From Sphagnum compactum (taxonomy: Eukaryota; Bryophyta; Sphagnopsida; Sphagnales): DNA of 64,000 bases. Of this stretch, positions 47,091-57,760 are shown piece by piece; position 1 is the first letter of the stretch, and each line of letters opens with the position of its first letter. The notes under the pieces were generated by a model. It did no database searches and was not told where the DNA came from. It saw nothing but the letters and a program-made list of their open reading frames with translations. The position numbers were made by a program, and so were the translations under genes. The DNA lies in the NCBI GenBank assembly GCA_965153455.1, contig OZ234494.1, positions 22,010,001 to 22,074,000 of the forward strand, written 5' to 3'.

Positions 47091-50014
47091 AGTTAACAAA
47101 CACACCTTGGGTTTGCATTCCAGTATGAACTAGGAATTGATTTATTTTTTACTTTTGATATTGCTTGACAAACTTAGGGGTGTGTCACTTTGCCTTTTCA
47201 ATTTTTTATGTGTTGTGAGTTTTGCAATCAAATCATTATTTTGATGTAATATTCACAATGAATGTTTCATTTTGTGCAAACATTGAAAGGTTCATGTTTT
47301 TTGTAAATTTATTAAGTGTATTTCATTGGTATTTTCTTGAAGTGGTTGGTTGATTGTTAAGGGGAGTTGAAAGGTAATTGACACTTCCATCTACAATGTA
47401 GGAAATTTTAATTATATTGGTTGTAGAATATGTGTATGGGAGCCCAATCTTCAAAACAAAAGTTGGGATTTGGCCACTCATTGATGCACATAGATTTGCA
47501 TGCATGTAATTAAGATTATAGTTATTTTGATATGATTTTGAAGTTTCTGTAATGATTAACATTAGTTTATCAAATGGATTTTTGATTGAAACATATGAAA
47601 CTAAACTTCATGTTCAAAAAAAATGTTTAGAATAAATGGATTTGGAATCTAAATTATGATTTTGTTGCTATAATAACTTAATGTTTTGATTTAATTTAAA
47701 GAAATTTGTTGCATGTTTGCCATGATCAATTTGTTTCCAACTATGGTGAGTTAGTATTACTTCAAAAAAAAAACTTATTTAATGTGGTAATCCATTGTAT
47801 TGTAGATTTTTACGTAAGAAGTTATTTTCATGCTATTCATTTTGTGATGATTGACCACATCCAATAGATGAGGATATTATATTTGAAAATGTTTTTTCAT
47901 TTTATGTTACAAGAAATTTTTAGTTTTTCCCCTAAATGGCATGCAACAAAATAAAAGGTGCATCTTATTGAGAATATATATAATATATAATTTATTTAAA
48001 TGTAAATAAGGTGATTAGAATTGGACATGAAAATGACATGAAAATATATTTAAAATATTTTCAAAATTAATAAAAGCATTATTGTAATATTCTATTATTC
48101 CATAGCATATAAAAAATACACATTTAATGCACTTGTTCCATAATATATACAACTTGAATAAATTCCCCTAGACATTTAATGTGGGGTATAGCGGTGATGT
48201 TTTTTAGGTTTGTGACATATGGTGAAATTCATCCACAAACTAACTTTTTTGAACCATTCATATTAAACATGAACAACATGAATGTTGTGTAGGTGTGTGT
48301 TTGTTTGGGTTGAACTATTGTTAGGCAAGTTGTTATGTGAGGATTAAATTAATATAATAATATTAAGGACTTGTAAACTAATCTTTTTTTGGTTCATTTG
48401 CAATCTTTAAAAAGTTGTTTCATGTTCTTGCCCATGTGGGTGTTTACTTTTGTTGTTTATTTATGGAATTAATTTGGGAAGAAAATGATCATATCCACAT
48501 AATATCATTGTCAAATGCAATGGATGTATCTGTTTAAGTGGTATACATTGACATGAATGATGATGCCAATAATAAACTTGCATAGGTAATCATCATAATT
48601 TTATCCTGGTAGGTAATAGTTTTTAGATAACAATCGATGAATTTGTAATTTTATTCTACAACCCAAGTCACTATGATATATTGTACACAAAATAACAATA
48701 GTTTGTGTTCATTGCCAAAAATCTTCACAAGCTAAATTTCATCAAGATTCACCTTACATCATCATGCAAAATTTCATCAAAGTTTTGACAACTATGGAGA
48801 AATCAATTGTGCAATAGCCCACATTTGAACTTTTAGTTTTTGTTTCTACAACACATTGTTTGACACGGATCTAGAAATGAGATCTTGAAGGCAAGTTGTT
48901 TTTATTAGTTTGTGTGGATCATTTTCATGATAATCAATCATGTTTTAGTACCCATTTAAAATCTTGAAAATTAACAAAGTCATGGAAATTATTATTATTT
49001 TTCATTTCATTTGACTACTTCAGAACAATGGAAATTTCTAAAATATACCTACCATCTTTTTTGGGACATTAAATGAAAAAATGACATTTTTTTATATAAG
49101 TAAAGTTGATATAACATGTAAAGTTGATGATTGATTATTGATGCATCCATCCTTGCATCATTTATTATTGTATACTATAAGGAAAAAAATGATGCTTCAT
49201 CTCAAACGTTCAAGCAATGCACATCAAGTGAGTTTAGGCTATTTGTGATTAAGTCCTATCATCGCTTGATTTTACTTGTGCTAACCAACTTGTTATTTAA
49301 TATATTAATAAATTTGTATGTGAGCTCACATTAGCACCCTTGTCTTACTCCCACCTTGAGAGCTTTTGCATACCTTCTAACCCTAAATATGTGAAGTTGA
49401 GGAACCCACATTGATTTGTTTTATGTTGCAATGTCAAGAATTGATGAAATATTTATCCTAATGCCATAAGACAAAACCCAATGATGCGTCATTTATTAAA
49501 ATACTCATTCACATTTTCAATTTCGTCAAGTTTTTCATTCAACTTCTTTGGCATAATTTGCGACAAGGTTGTACATAAGGAATTGTAAATTGCAATTGTA
49601 AATTTGATATTTCTTTTTGACTTAAAAAGCTTGAAATCTTACTCATTTTGTAGCCTTCAAGCTTACAAAAGATTCTTGTGAAAGCTTGAAATCTTACTCA
49701 TTATGTAACCTTCAAGTTCACAAAAACTTCTTGGGTTTACATCACCTCCTCTTACATGAACACAAAACACATGAATGCCACATGATGTTCAAGTAATAAC
49801 AACTACATTCAAATGAATGTTAAAGGAATCGCATTGATGTTGATCCACAAGGAAAAATCTTTCAAACTAAGATTTGAAGAGACAAGATCATCCCATCTAC
49901 AAAATGAAATTCAGATCAACATAATGTGAAGGTCCAAGAAATGAAAGGGAGGTGGCACACTGGATGGCGCAGGAAGTACGTCTGTGTGTGTGAAAGAGCA
50001 AGAAAGATAGGGGA
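47091..50014. other. AT-rich intergenic region upstream of RNC1
   Basis: No gene is recognised. A tandem duplication of about 57 bp (AAGCTTGAAATCTTACTCAT...GTA(G/A)CCTTCAAG) lies at about 49,625-49,735. Composition shifts to purine-rich and less AT-rich from about 49,930, marking the RNC1 promoter and leader. Confidence 0.4.
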
Positions 50015-50200
50015 GAAGGGGAGAGTGCCAAACCCTACCCCAAGCGATATTGAGAGAAAGAGAGAGGAGGGGCGAGAACGCTAAACCCTAACCCTAAACC
50101 CAGCGATGCGTAGAGAGTGGGAGAAGAACGCTAAACCCTAACCCTACGATATTGAGAGAAGGGGAGGGAGAGAGCGCCAAACCCTAATCCTAGGGATGTT
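50015..50200 (+). promoter_or_regulatory. Telo-box-rich tandem repeat in the RNC1 leader/promoter
   Basis: About four units of GAGAGAAxGGGAGxG...AACGCTAAACCCTAACCCTA...CGATATT or AGCGATG carry repeated AAACCCTAA (telo-box) words, 130-300 bp upstream of the RNC1 ATG. Telo-boxes are known in promoters of plant genes for ribosomal and other translation-related proteins; that this one is active is inference. Confidence 0.6.
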
Positions 50201-50209
50201 TTGTTTCTC

Positions 50210-50287
50210 GTAAACACCAAGGAGAGACTCTAGATAGTAGTGAGAGGAAGATAGTGCATATGTATTGGATTTCTTTCTCGGTTGCAG
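50210..50287 (+). other. Possible 5'-leader intron of RNC1
   Basis: GTAAACACC at 50,210 and a strong acceptor TTTCTTTCTCGGTTGCAG ending at 50,287 would define a 78-nt leader intron. The acceptor looks convincing; the donor choice is tentative. Confidence 0.35.
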
Positions 50288-50323
50288 GTCGTCTTGGAGC
50301 TTCGGAAGCGGAGCAAGGAGGAG

Positions 50324-53300
50324 ATGGCATTTTCTTCAACGATATGGCGTTTATCAGCTTCCTCCTACTCCATCGCATCTAGCCTCTGCTCGCTCTTCAA
50401 ATGTCGTTGCTCCCGAATCTCTTTCTCGAACTCCATTTCAGTGACTACCTCTATCGGGAATCTCCTTTCCAGCGACAAGTTTTTACGACTAGCTGCAACG
50501 AAGCCGCTGCTTTCTGTGCAAGCGGTGGCTGCTGCTAGTAAGGTTGCTACAGTGAAAACCCTTCCAAAATCCAGACCATGGAAACCAAGAGTGGTTAAGA
50601 GACCTCCTCTAGACGACGCTCGGTTTGCGGAGAAACTCTTGAGCAGTCCACAATTGTCTTTGAAATCCTTGCCGCTTTTGAGCTCCTGCTTGCCATCAGC
50701 TCCTCTCAGCAAGCAGGACAAGGCATGGATAGAAGATAATCTGTTGGAGGCCAAAGACGCACTGGGCTTAGCATCCATGGAAGCAGAGGAAGGCACTCCT
50801 GGAGCACATCTGGACACTCTGCTCTTCCTTGCCTTCCAGCATCAAGAAAGTCAAAGAGCCAAAAGATCTCCATATGTGAGAAAAGCCCACTCACGGCTTG
50901 CTTTCTTGGGGCAGTTTCTGCTGGAGCTTGCCTTTGCAGAGCTTTTCCTGCAAATGTTTCCAAGGGAGACAACAGCATGTCTACGAGAGCGAGTCTTGGG
51001 ACTCACACACAGGAAAGTGCTTCCCTCCATGATAAAAGCAGCATCCATGGACCGACTAGTGTACCCTGGTGAAGACTTGGAGCTTCTGAAGAGAGACATT
51101 CGAGAGCCTGCTTGCAGGTACACAGTTTGGAACTGAGTGGTTTCAGATTAGCTTGTGGAAGGCTTGCATTTGAAGCTTGGTAGACTCAGGGTTTAGGGTT
51201 TAGGGTTATGCACACTTGCCCTGAATTTTTGCAGAAGCATTGATTGATGCATGTCAGGAACAGGGAATGGGATTTCTTAAGTCTGATGTGAAGCTTGGTA
51301 GAATCAGAATTATAACATTTGGAATGTGAATTTCTGGCAGAAGCATTGATTGATGCATACCAGGAACAGGAAATGAGATTTCTGATGTTGGACGTAGGTC
51401 AGTGTTCTGGGCCCTGATGGGAGCAATCTACTTGACACTGGGCATGCCAGAAGTGTACCGTGTGCTGTTTGAGGTTTTTGGGATGGATATAGATGGCAAG
51501 ACATGTCAACCCCAACTGAGGAATATACAAGACCTAGATCTTCTTTCTCCAGAGCTTGATGGCAGGAGGCTGTCTTGGCAAGAAATCTGTTTCTACCAGG
51601 TCTCCATCCCACCCTCCAAAAACAGAAAAGGTCTCCTTCTTTTCATGGTGTGCAGATGGTTTTGGAGCTCTCTTGATTAGCTATGTCTCTTCATTGCCAG
51701 CCAACATCATGACTGAGTCTTCTAGTCACATTTGGAAACATTACAGAAACCCAGGACACAGATTTTGCATCATTGTTTGCATGAAATTTTGGGTAGATTG
51801 TTATATACTTTTGCACACCCGATGTTGGTAGCTAATGAAGGCAGTGGGTAGGCATGGCAGCTCATCACTGTTATTTGTGATGAAGGTGATGGTCCGACAC
51901 TTTCTGAGTGACTCTCACAAGGTTATGACTGCACTACTTGTTATGTTACCTTCAAATTGTTTTGGAGATTGCTCTGCAATTTCATAGATATATGACTTCT
52001 GAGCTCACCATTTTAGTGGTCCAGTGTGTCTTCTGATTCTTCTCACCAGAAGAAAAGCAGTGATTTTGCAACCTTCCTGTAGTTTTTTTCCCCTAAAGCG
52101 TGGTGTCTTGTCCTGCTGCAGGCTCTGCCAGGGGCATTATTCACAGAGCCAAGGCTTTTCCGAGCATGTGTACCTCCTGGAATGCATCAATTTCGAGGCA
52201 ATCTCTGGGAAGCTGAGAGCCTCCCTAATGTGAAGCATATTCTGGGCTATCCACTTCCAGCGGCAGACTCCAATGCTGAGGTGACAGCTGCTCGCAATAT
52301 AGAACTAGAACTTGGACTTCAGGTGTGTTCCCTCTCCTGAGAGAAAGAAAAGAATGGGGGAGGAGCCGTGCACCTGCACATAGGGGTGTGTGTGTGTGTG
52401 TGTTTGTGTGTGTTAGAATTAAGCTTAACCATGCTTTCAGATTCTTCCATGTGTGAGGAGAAGAGGATCATACTGTGTGGGTGCATGCATAGATGTGGGT
52501 CTCAAAGAGGAATAATAAATTACATCTCTGGGTTATCACTGGGAAGGAGATATCATAACATAAAATTACATGTTTAGTGGCAGGATGTCACCATTCACCA
52601 ATGGAATGTCTTGCATGCTTTGGACAGAATTGCTCGATATGCTTTTTCATGGGCACTGTGGTTTCAAGTTGTCATTGGGTTACTTTGGTATTGAACAGAA
52701 ACTGAGTAGTTGGTTGAATGGAGGCAAGGCAGCTATTTTCCTGGTCAAAACTGAAATTCTTGTGCTTCTGCATGTTATATGAACAGTTATGTTTTCTTCA
52801 TCCATCAGTACACAAGCTGGAGCATCCACGTTTTACATTTGAGCGGTTAGAATACTTGGGACAAAAGATTCAGGTACACCCTTTCTACTCCAGATCTCAG
52901 TCTCAGGTGTGTTTGTCTTTATGAGACGAGAAAAATATCTGTGTATTTCTGCTCTCTTGAACAATCTGGTCAACTGTGGAATCCTTCTAAATGCAATCTT
53001 CCATGTACAACTCTATTGAGCTTTTAGGCTACAAAGAGAAATCATGCAGCACTGGACTGCACATTTTTCTCTTTATGATTTGAATGAAAACTCCACTGAA
53101 ATGCATGTCATTGCATGAACAGGATGTGATTATGGCAGAGAGGCTTTTGATGAACCATCTAGATCAGCCAGGTGTCTGGTTGGCAGAGAAGCATCGACGG
53201 TTGTTACTAAACCGTCTTTGTAGCCGCTACTTGCGGGACCTGAAGCTGCATCATTATGTTGTCTATGGTGGGGAGCGTAAGGAACTTTTTGATAAAATCA

Positions 53301-53437
53301 GGCGCTTGCGCAACTTTGCTGTAACCGGTGTGTCTCAGGCTATACATGGCCTTGGTTATGTAGTGTATGGTCGACCAGAGGTTCGTCGGCTCATGTTTAA
53401 AGTATTCAACTTTGAGCAAAGTGAATCACCCATATAA
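50324..53437 (+). CDS. RNC1: RNC1: chloroplast RNase III-domain splicing factor
   Basis: Five exons join in phase (50324-51117, 51398-51599, 52122-52322, 52787-52873, 53123-53437) to give 532 residues, close to the known RNC1 length. Known role: maize RNC1 (Arabidopsis homologue At4g37510) binds and helps splice a subset of chloroplast group II introns. The Ser/Arg/Lys-rich first 60 or so residues look like a plastid transit peptide. Hallmarks are SSPQLSLKSLPLLSSCLPSA, two RNase III-like domains, and YRVLFEVFGMD and RRLMFKVFNFE closing each half. In each domain the metal-binding Asp of the RNase III signature (FLGDAVLE in active enzymes) is replaced: FLGQFLLEL in the first, YLGQKIQD in the second. 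Cleavage is therefore not expected, as in RNC1. ATG 50,324 is the first in frame after the acceptor-like site at 50,287. Confidence 0.95.
51172..51397. repeat. Tandem duplication of 118 bp in RNC1 intron 1
   Basis: GAAGCTTGGTAGAxTCAG occurs at 51,172 and 51,290. GCAGAAGCATTGATTGATGC and CAGGAACAGG follow in both copies. The first copy contains a telomere-type run (GGGTTTAGGGTTTAGGGTTA). The second copy ends in the acceptor used for exon 2, so the duplication reaches the splice site. Confidence 0.75.
52385..52412. repeat. GT microsatellite in RNC1 intron 3
   Basis: A GT-dinucleotide run with one TT interruption, within the intron 52,323-52,786. Confidence 0.85.
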
Positions 53438-56400
53438 AAGGTGGAGGTGGTTTCATGGAGCATTTTCTGGCCTATATCTCAGTGCTTGTGGTTCCCAGAA
53501 GGCTCTCACAACTTTGAGGAGTTATTGTGAGGAGTTGCAGTTGCTTCAGTTTCATTTGGAAACAGTCTCCCCCAACAATTACTTCCATACCACATATTGC
53601 ATGGAGTTTCAGGCATAGATGCTACAATTGTGCCTTGCATCAGCAAATTGGGTCATAAGTGACAAAGAAACAATTGGAGTTCTTAGCAACTGAGAGCACA
53701 GGTAAGATCTCTGTTGTTGTTCAGTCTTTCTCCTGTTGTCTGTTCTGCACTAATTGAAGTGCAGGTTTCTCCTAGGAAATGTTCATAGCCATGAGTCATC
53801 TACTTGTTCAGAATTTTGAATCAGGGAGCAAGGTAGAAGGTTACATCACCTGAACACTGCATTGATATCAAATGTCTTGTTTCTGAATTGTTGCTTGGAT
53901 ATGTCTGAGTTGGTTTACAGGAGAAGGCAGCAGCTTGCCTTAATGATTTATCATCTGCACTTCTCAGTAACCATATCCACAAAGGAATTATAGCAGAGCA
54001 AATGCTTCCTTTTATTATTGCTGATGATTTGGTATGTTTGTATGGATGAGACAGGTGTGGAACTCATTTGCAGTCTTGATATTCAACAGAGGAAATATAT
54101 CTGCTTCATGTACTGCATGTGAGGAAGTGGCTTAGGTGAAGAAGCCAGACGGTACTCAGGGGTAGCACGGTGGTGGGATTTATTATGTGTCTCATGGTGA
54201 AGTACTCAATTGGTGACCAGTCAGATGAAATGTATGGACACTATTCTCCATTGCAAGTGCCTCCAAAAGGGTTTAAATCATTACTCTGCAACAATCCAGA
54301 AGATATTCGTTTTTGTTTAATTGAGTTGTTCAAGGTGTAAATGAGCCAGTACTAAGAATCAGAATGGTTGTTGCTGTAGAGCCTGCAGTCATCTGAACTA
54401 CAACATAACTGTACAGAAAAGAGGAGCTGCAAGACTACACATGATCTGGTCACTCTGAAGCTGAAGTCCTGACGCTAATGATATCCAGCAATGTGAGGGA
54501 TTGTGCATGCTGAAACAGGATGGTAAAGTTCATCAACCCAAAAGGGACAAAGAGTGCACAAGGACAAGTTGGTTAACTGGTCGTTTAAATGGTGTGGGCC
54601 AGCCTTGGTATCTGTCTGGTGGGGTAGTGCTGGGCAGGTCAGTAGAAAATCTCCAAGCATCTCCATCCCTTGCCCAATGTATGTGTTTACAGTTGGCCGA
54701 CCCGTACTTGTAAAGCAAATGATTGAATGATGAGGGACTACGTCAGCAAACAGATTGTTTCCAAATGGAGGAATTCAGTTCTATTATTTATCCCATATGT
54801 TTTTCCAGGGTTTTACTCCTATACGCTATGCAGTCATCTTGGTGTAATTAGTGCCTCATCTTCTCATCTGTAAGTTTGTGGCATGCCATCGAGCAATTTG
54901 TGATGCTCAATGGATCAGAATTTGTAATTCCAGTAAGATGGATGTTTCTTTGGATCCGCAAACTAAGCGAAATGAATATGATTCAAGGTAAGTATCTGCC
55001 AAAGGAAATTTCTGTCACTGATTTTGAAGGTGTGTATGTAGTATAGGAGGTTAGAACAATCAGTGAAACAAGTGGAAATTCCCAACAACTTACATATTGG
55101 GGTTTGATGGATATGTTGAAACAATCTGCTACAACTTGATGCTTATGAACCACTGTGCAGGCAATACTTTCGTCAAGAGCAATTTCTCTATACCAGCTTG
55201 CTTGCATTGATCCTCTGAATTTTAGGTGTTTAGTATTGGAAACTGACAGCAGATCCATGAGAGAATAGGGATGATGAAAAACATAGATTGCACTTTCAAT
55301 TGGTGGGGATTTTTCATTTCTCGCCCAAATTACATAATTTTACCCATTATTTTGTGCAAAAAAATGGCTATCTTACTAACAAGGCTTCCTTCCCTCCCCA
55401 ATAGTCATTTTGTATTAAAAATTAATTGGTTGCTTTTTAACCCAAGGGTCCTTCAATGATATAATCCACAAGGGATTATTTTAATTCATTGAAAAGTTTC
55501 TCTTCTCATTTCCAAACTACCTCCATAGCTTTCGACCAAGTTGTATCTTGGGGAGTTTGTTTGTAGCCTCATATATGTTGCATTCAAGTTGCTGCTTAAA
55601 TAATGTTCTTTCCTTTGACAATCTGTAGCCCATGTGGATGAAAAATCATGATAAAATAGACCTAAAAAATATTTTTTTGCATTGCACCCATCATCAATAA
55701 GAAATCTTTGATTCTTTTTTTTTTAATAAATAAAAAATATTTAAATATGTTTTACATTTTTTTGGGTTCATTTTTTAAAAAGAAGAAGCAATCATCTGCC
55801 TATCTAGAACAAACATGCAACACATGAAAATGTCATGGTCTTGCTTTTACAAGTGCCCTAATCCAATAGCCCCAGCTGGGACCATTCATTAGAGCAGATT
55901 CCATGAAACTGGGCTACAAGCACCTTTACATGTAACTAAAAGTGGCCACTGAATGTCCTCCTGTCCAACAAAACACTCAGCATGAAACAGCAAAAAGGGG
56001 GGGTCAAACTGGGGCGCAAACTGGGGATGACTTTAAAGATAACTTTATTGTGACCTTTTGTTTTGTTTTGTTCCATACTATTTATGAACACTTTGTCAGT
56101 TGTGGGCCTCAAAGTTGAAGCCAAGATGAAGTTCCTCACTCAGATTTTGCTTGCAAAACAAAGGAAATCACGTAGGCTAGTTGTTTCTAATATGCACAAA
56201 GTAGGTTAGTTTTCCAACATTTGTGACTCATATCCATGCACAATGCTTTAGGAGCATTGCATGCATGCAAGCAAAGTGATGTGAGCCCATAAAACAAGCC
56301 TCATGACCACATTGCAAATTATACCCTAATTTTTGGGGGTTCAATTCTTGGTTGGTCATTTGCTAATAATAAATACCTTACCCTAAGCTCAATTTCATCA

Positions 56401-56640
56401 TTAAATAATCCTCAAAATAATGAAATTAATTTTTTGTGAAAATAATGAAGTTGTCATGTTGAACATCATCATCATAATTTTCATAGACTACAACTCTAAA
56501 TAATTTCACTAACTCATATATGACAATATCATAATAGATCATGGAAAAAAAATAAAAAAATCAATTTTTTTAAAAATTATTAAAATAAAGTATTTGTTTT
56601 GGCCTGAACAAGTGTTAAGTAAGTAGCTAATTTAGTGCCA
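53438..56640. other. RNC1 3' flank and spacer before the acyltransferase gene
   Basis: Positions 53,438 to about 54,980 keep a gene-like, less AT-rich composition and probably include a long 3' untranslated region. I find no further RNC1 exon after the stop at 53,437. Positions 55,270-56,640 revert to AT-rich spacer. Open frames up to about 90 codons have no family resemblance. Confidence 0.4.
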
Positions 56641-56964
56641 ATGTAATTCAGAAACGTGTCATGTATGCGAGAATCCGCATTCCAGCCCCCCTCCTTCCCC
56701 CCCGGCCCCCGGCGCACGCATTACGCGGGGCGGAACAAAACAGCTACGCGTGGCGGTACCAAATCTGCCATGGAATTTGTCATCTTCTTTGTTGTCGCGT
56801 CCTGCGTACAGGAGATAAGAGATCCATTGTCGTCGTCCGCGCGCCGTCTCGCAATAGCAAATAGATGGGATTGGGGCGATGGCGGGGCCCAAGATACTAT
56901 GCATGTGTTTGCGCTTGTTTGCAATTGGACTCGATGTCTTTGGCACCGGTTTGCATCCAATTGT
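56641..56964. other. GC-rich island at the 5' flank of the LPCAT gene
   Basis: C-runs and CpG-rich words (GCGCACGCATTACGCGGGGC) at about 56,685-56,760 contrast sharply with the AT-rich spacer to the left. This is probably distal promoter or an upstream leader of the acyltransferase gene. Overlapping frames here are composition artefacts. Confidence 0.45.
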
Positions 56965-57520
56965 AATCCTCTGCTTCGGTTTTACAATTTGGTGACGCCA
57001 TTCTAAGAATCCTCCAAGGTATAGCTCGTATTTCTTTCTTTCTTTTTTTCTTGATGGAGTGAATATTGCTATTCTGCTGCTGAGGTGTGGGAACCGAGTT
57101 CGTGTGGGAAATCCAGTAACAAATAGAGTGCTCTATCTGGTGAGAATTCGTGTGTCTGCATCGTCACTCTTGCTGTATGGATTATTGTAAAGCGCGGAAA
57201 ATTCACTGCTGATGATCTGTTAGTGATACCTTCGTCGTAACGATTTGAATCCTCTGCTTCGGTTTTACAATTCGGCGACGTCATTCCAAGAATCCTCCAA
57301 GGTATTGCTCGTATTTCTTTCTTTCTTCCATGATGGAATGAATATCTCTATTCTGCTGCTGAGGTTGGGAACGGAGGTCGTGTGGAAATTCAGTGCAAAT
57401 CGAGTGCTCTATCTGGTGAGAATTAGTGTGTCTGCATCGTCACTCTTGCTGTATGGAGTATTGCAAAGCGCGGAAAGTTCACTGCTGATGATTTGTTAGT
57501 GGTACCTTCGTCATGATGAT
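56965..57520. repeat. Tandem duplication of about 280 bp upstream of the LPCAT gene
   Basis: Copy A (56,965-57,245) and copy B (57,248-57,520) both run AATCCTCTGCTTCGGTTTTA, AAGAATCCTCCAAGGTAT, TATTCTGCTGCTGAGG, GAGTGCTCTATCTGGTGAGA, TCTGCATCGTCACTCTTGCT and AAAGCGCGGAAA in order. They have a few substitutions and small indels. Confidence 0.9.
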
Positions 57521-57675
57521 CGGAATAGTAAGGGATCGATCGATCTCGCGATTCTTCTTTTGTTTTCTTCCAGGAGAAACGGAATTGAGATATGTCCCGT
57601 GCTTGAATGGAAGTCATTTCTGTGATCGAGCAAGACGAGGAAAGAGAGGGAGCGCAGTACGACATTTGACGAAGC

Positions 57676-57683
57676 TATAAAAG
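57676..57683 (+). promoter_or_regulatory. TATA box of the LPCAT gene
   Basis: TATAAAAG lies 85 bp upstream of the start codon at 57,761, in a GC-balanced, purine-rich flank. A start site about 30 bp downstream would give a leader of about 50 nt. No competing TATA element of this quality was seen nearby. Confidence 0.55.
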
Positions 57684-57760
57684 GCAGACGACGTGCAGCG
57701 AGCGAGACAAAAGAAAGGAGGAAGGAGGAGGAGAAAGAGGAGGAGATTTTGGTTGCAAGG

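Noticed and set aside
50282-50323. Extending RNC1 upstream through TTG at 50,282
   Set aside because: The extension crosses a strong acceptor-like site and lacks an ATG. The first ATG at 50,324 gives a sensible transit peptide.
57749-57760. Extending the LPCAT start upstream of 57,761 through TTG
   Set aside because: There is no ATG in the extension, and homologous proteins start near MMTIEE. The ATG pair at 57,761 is adequate.
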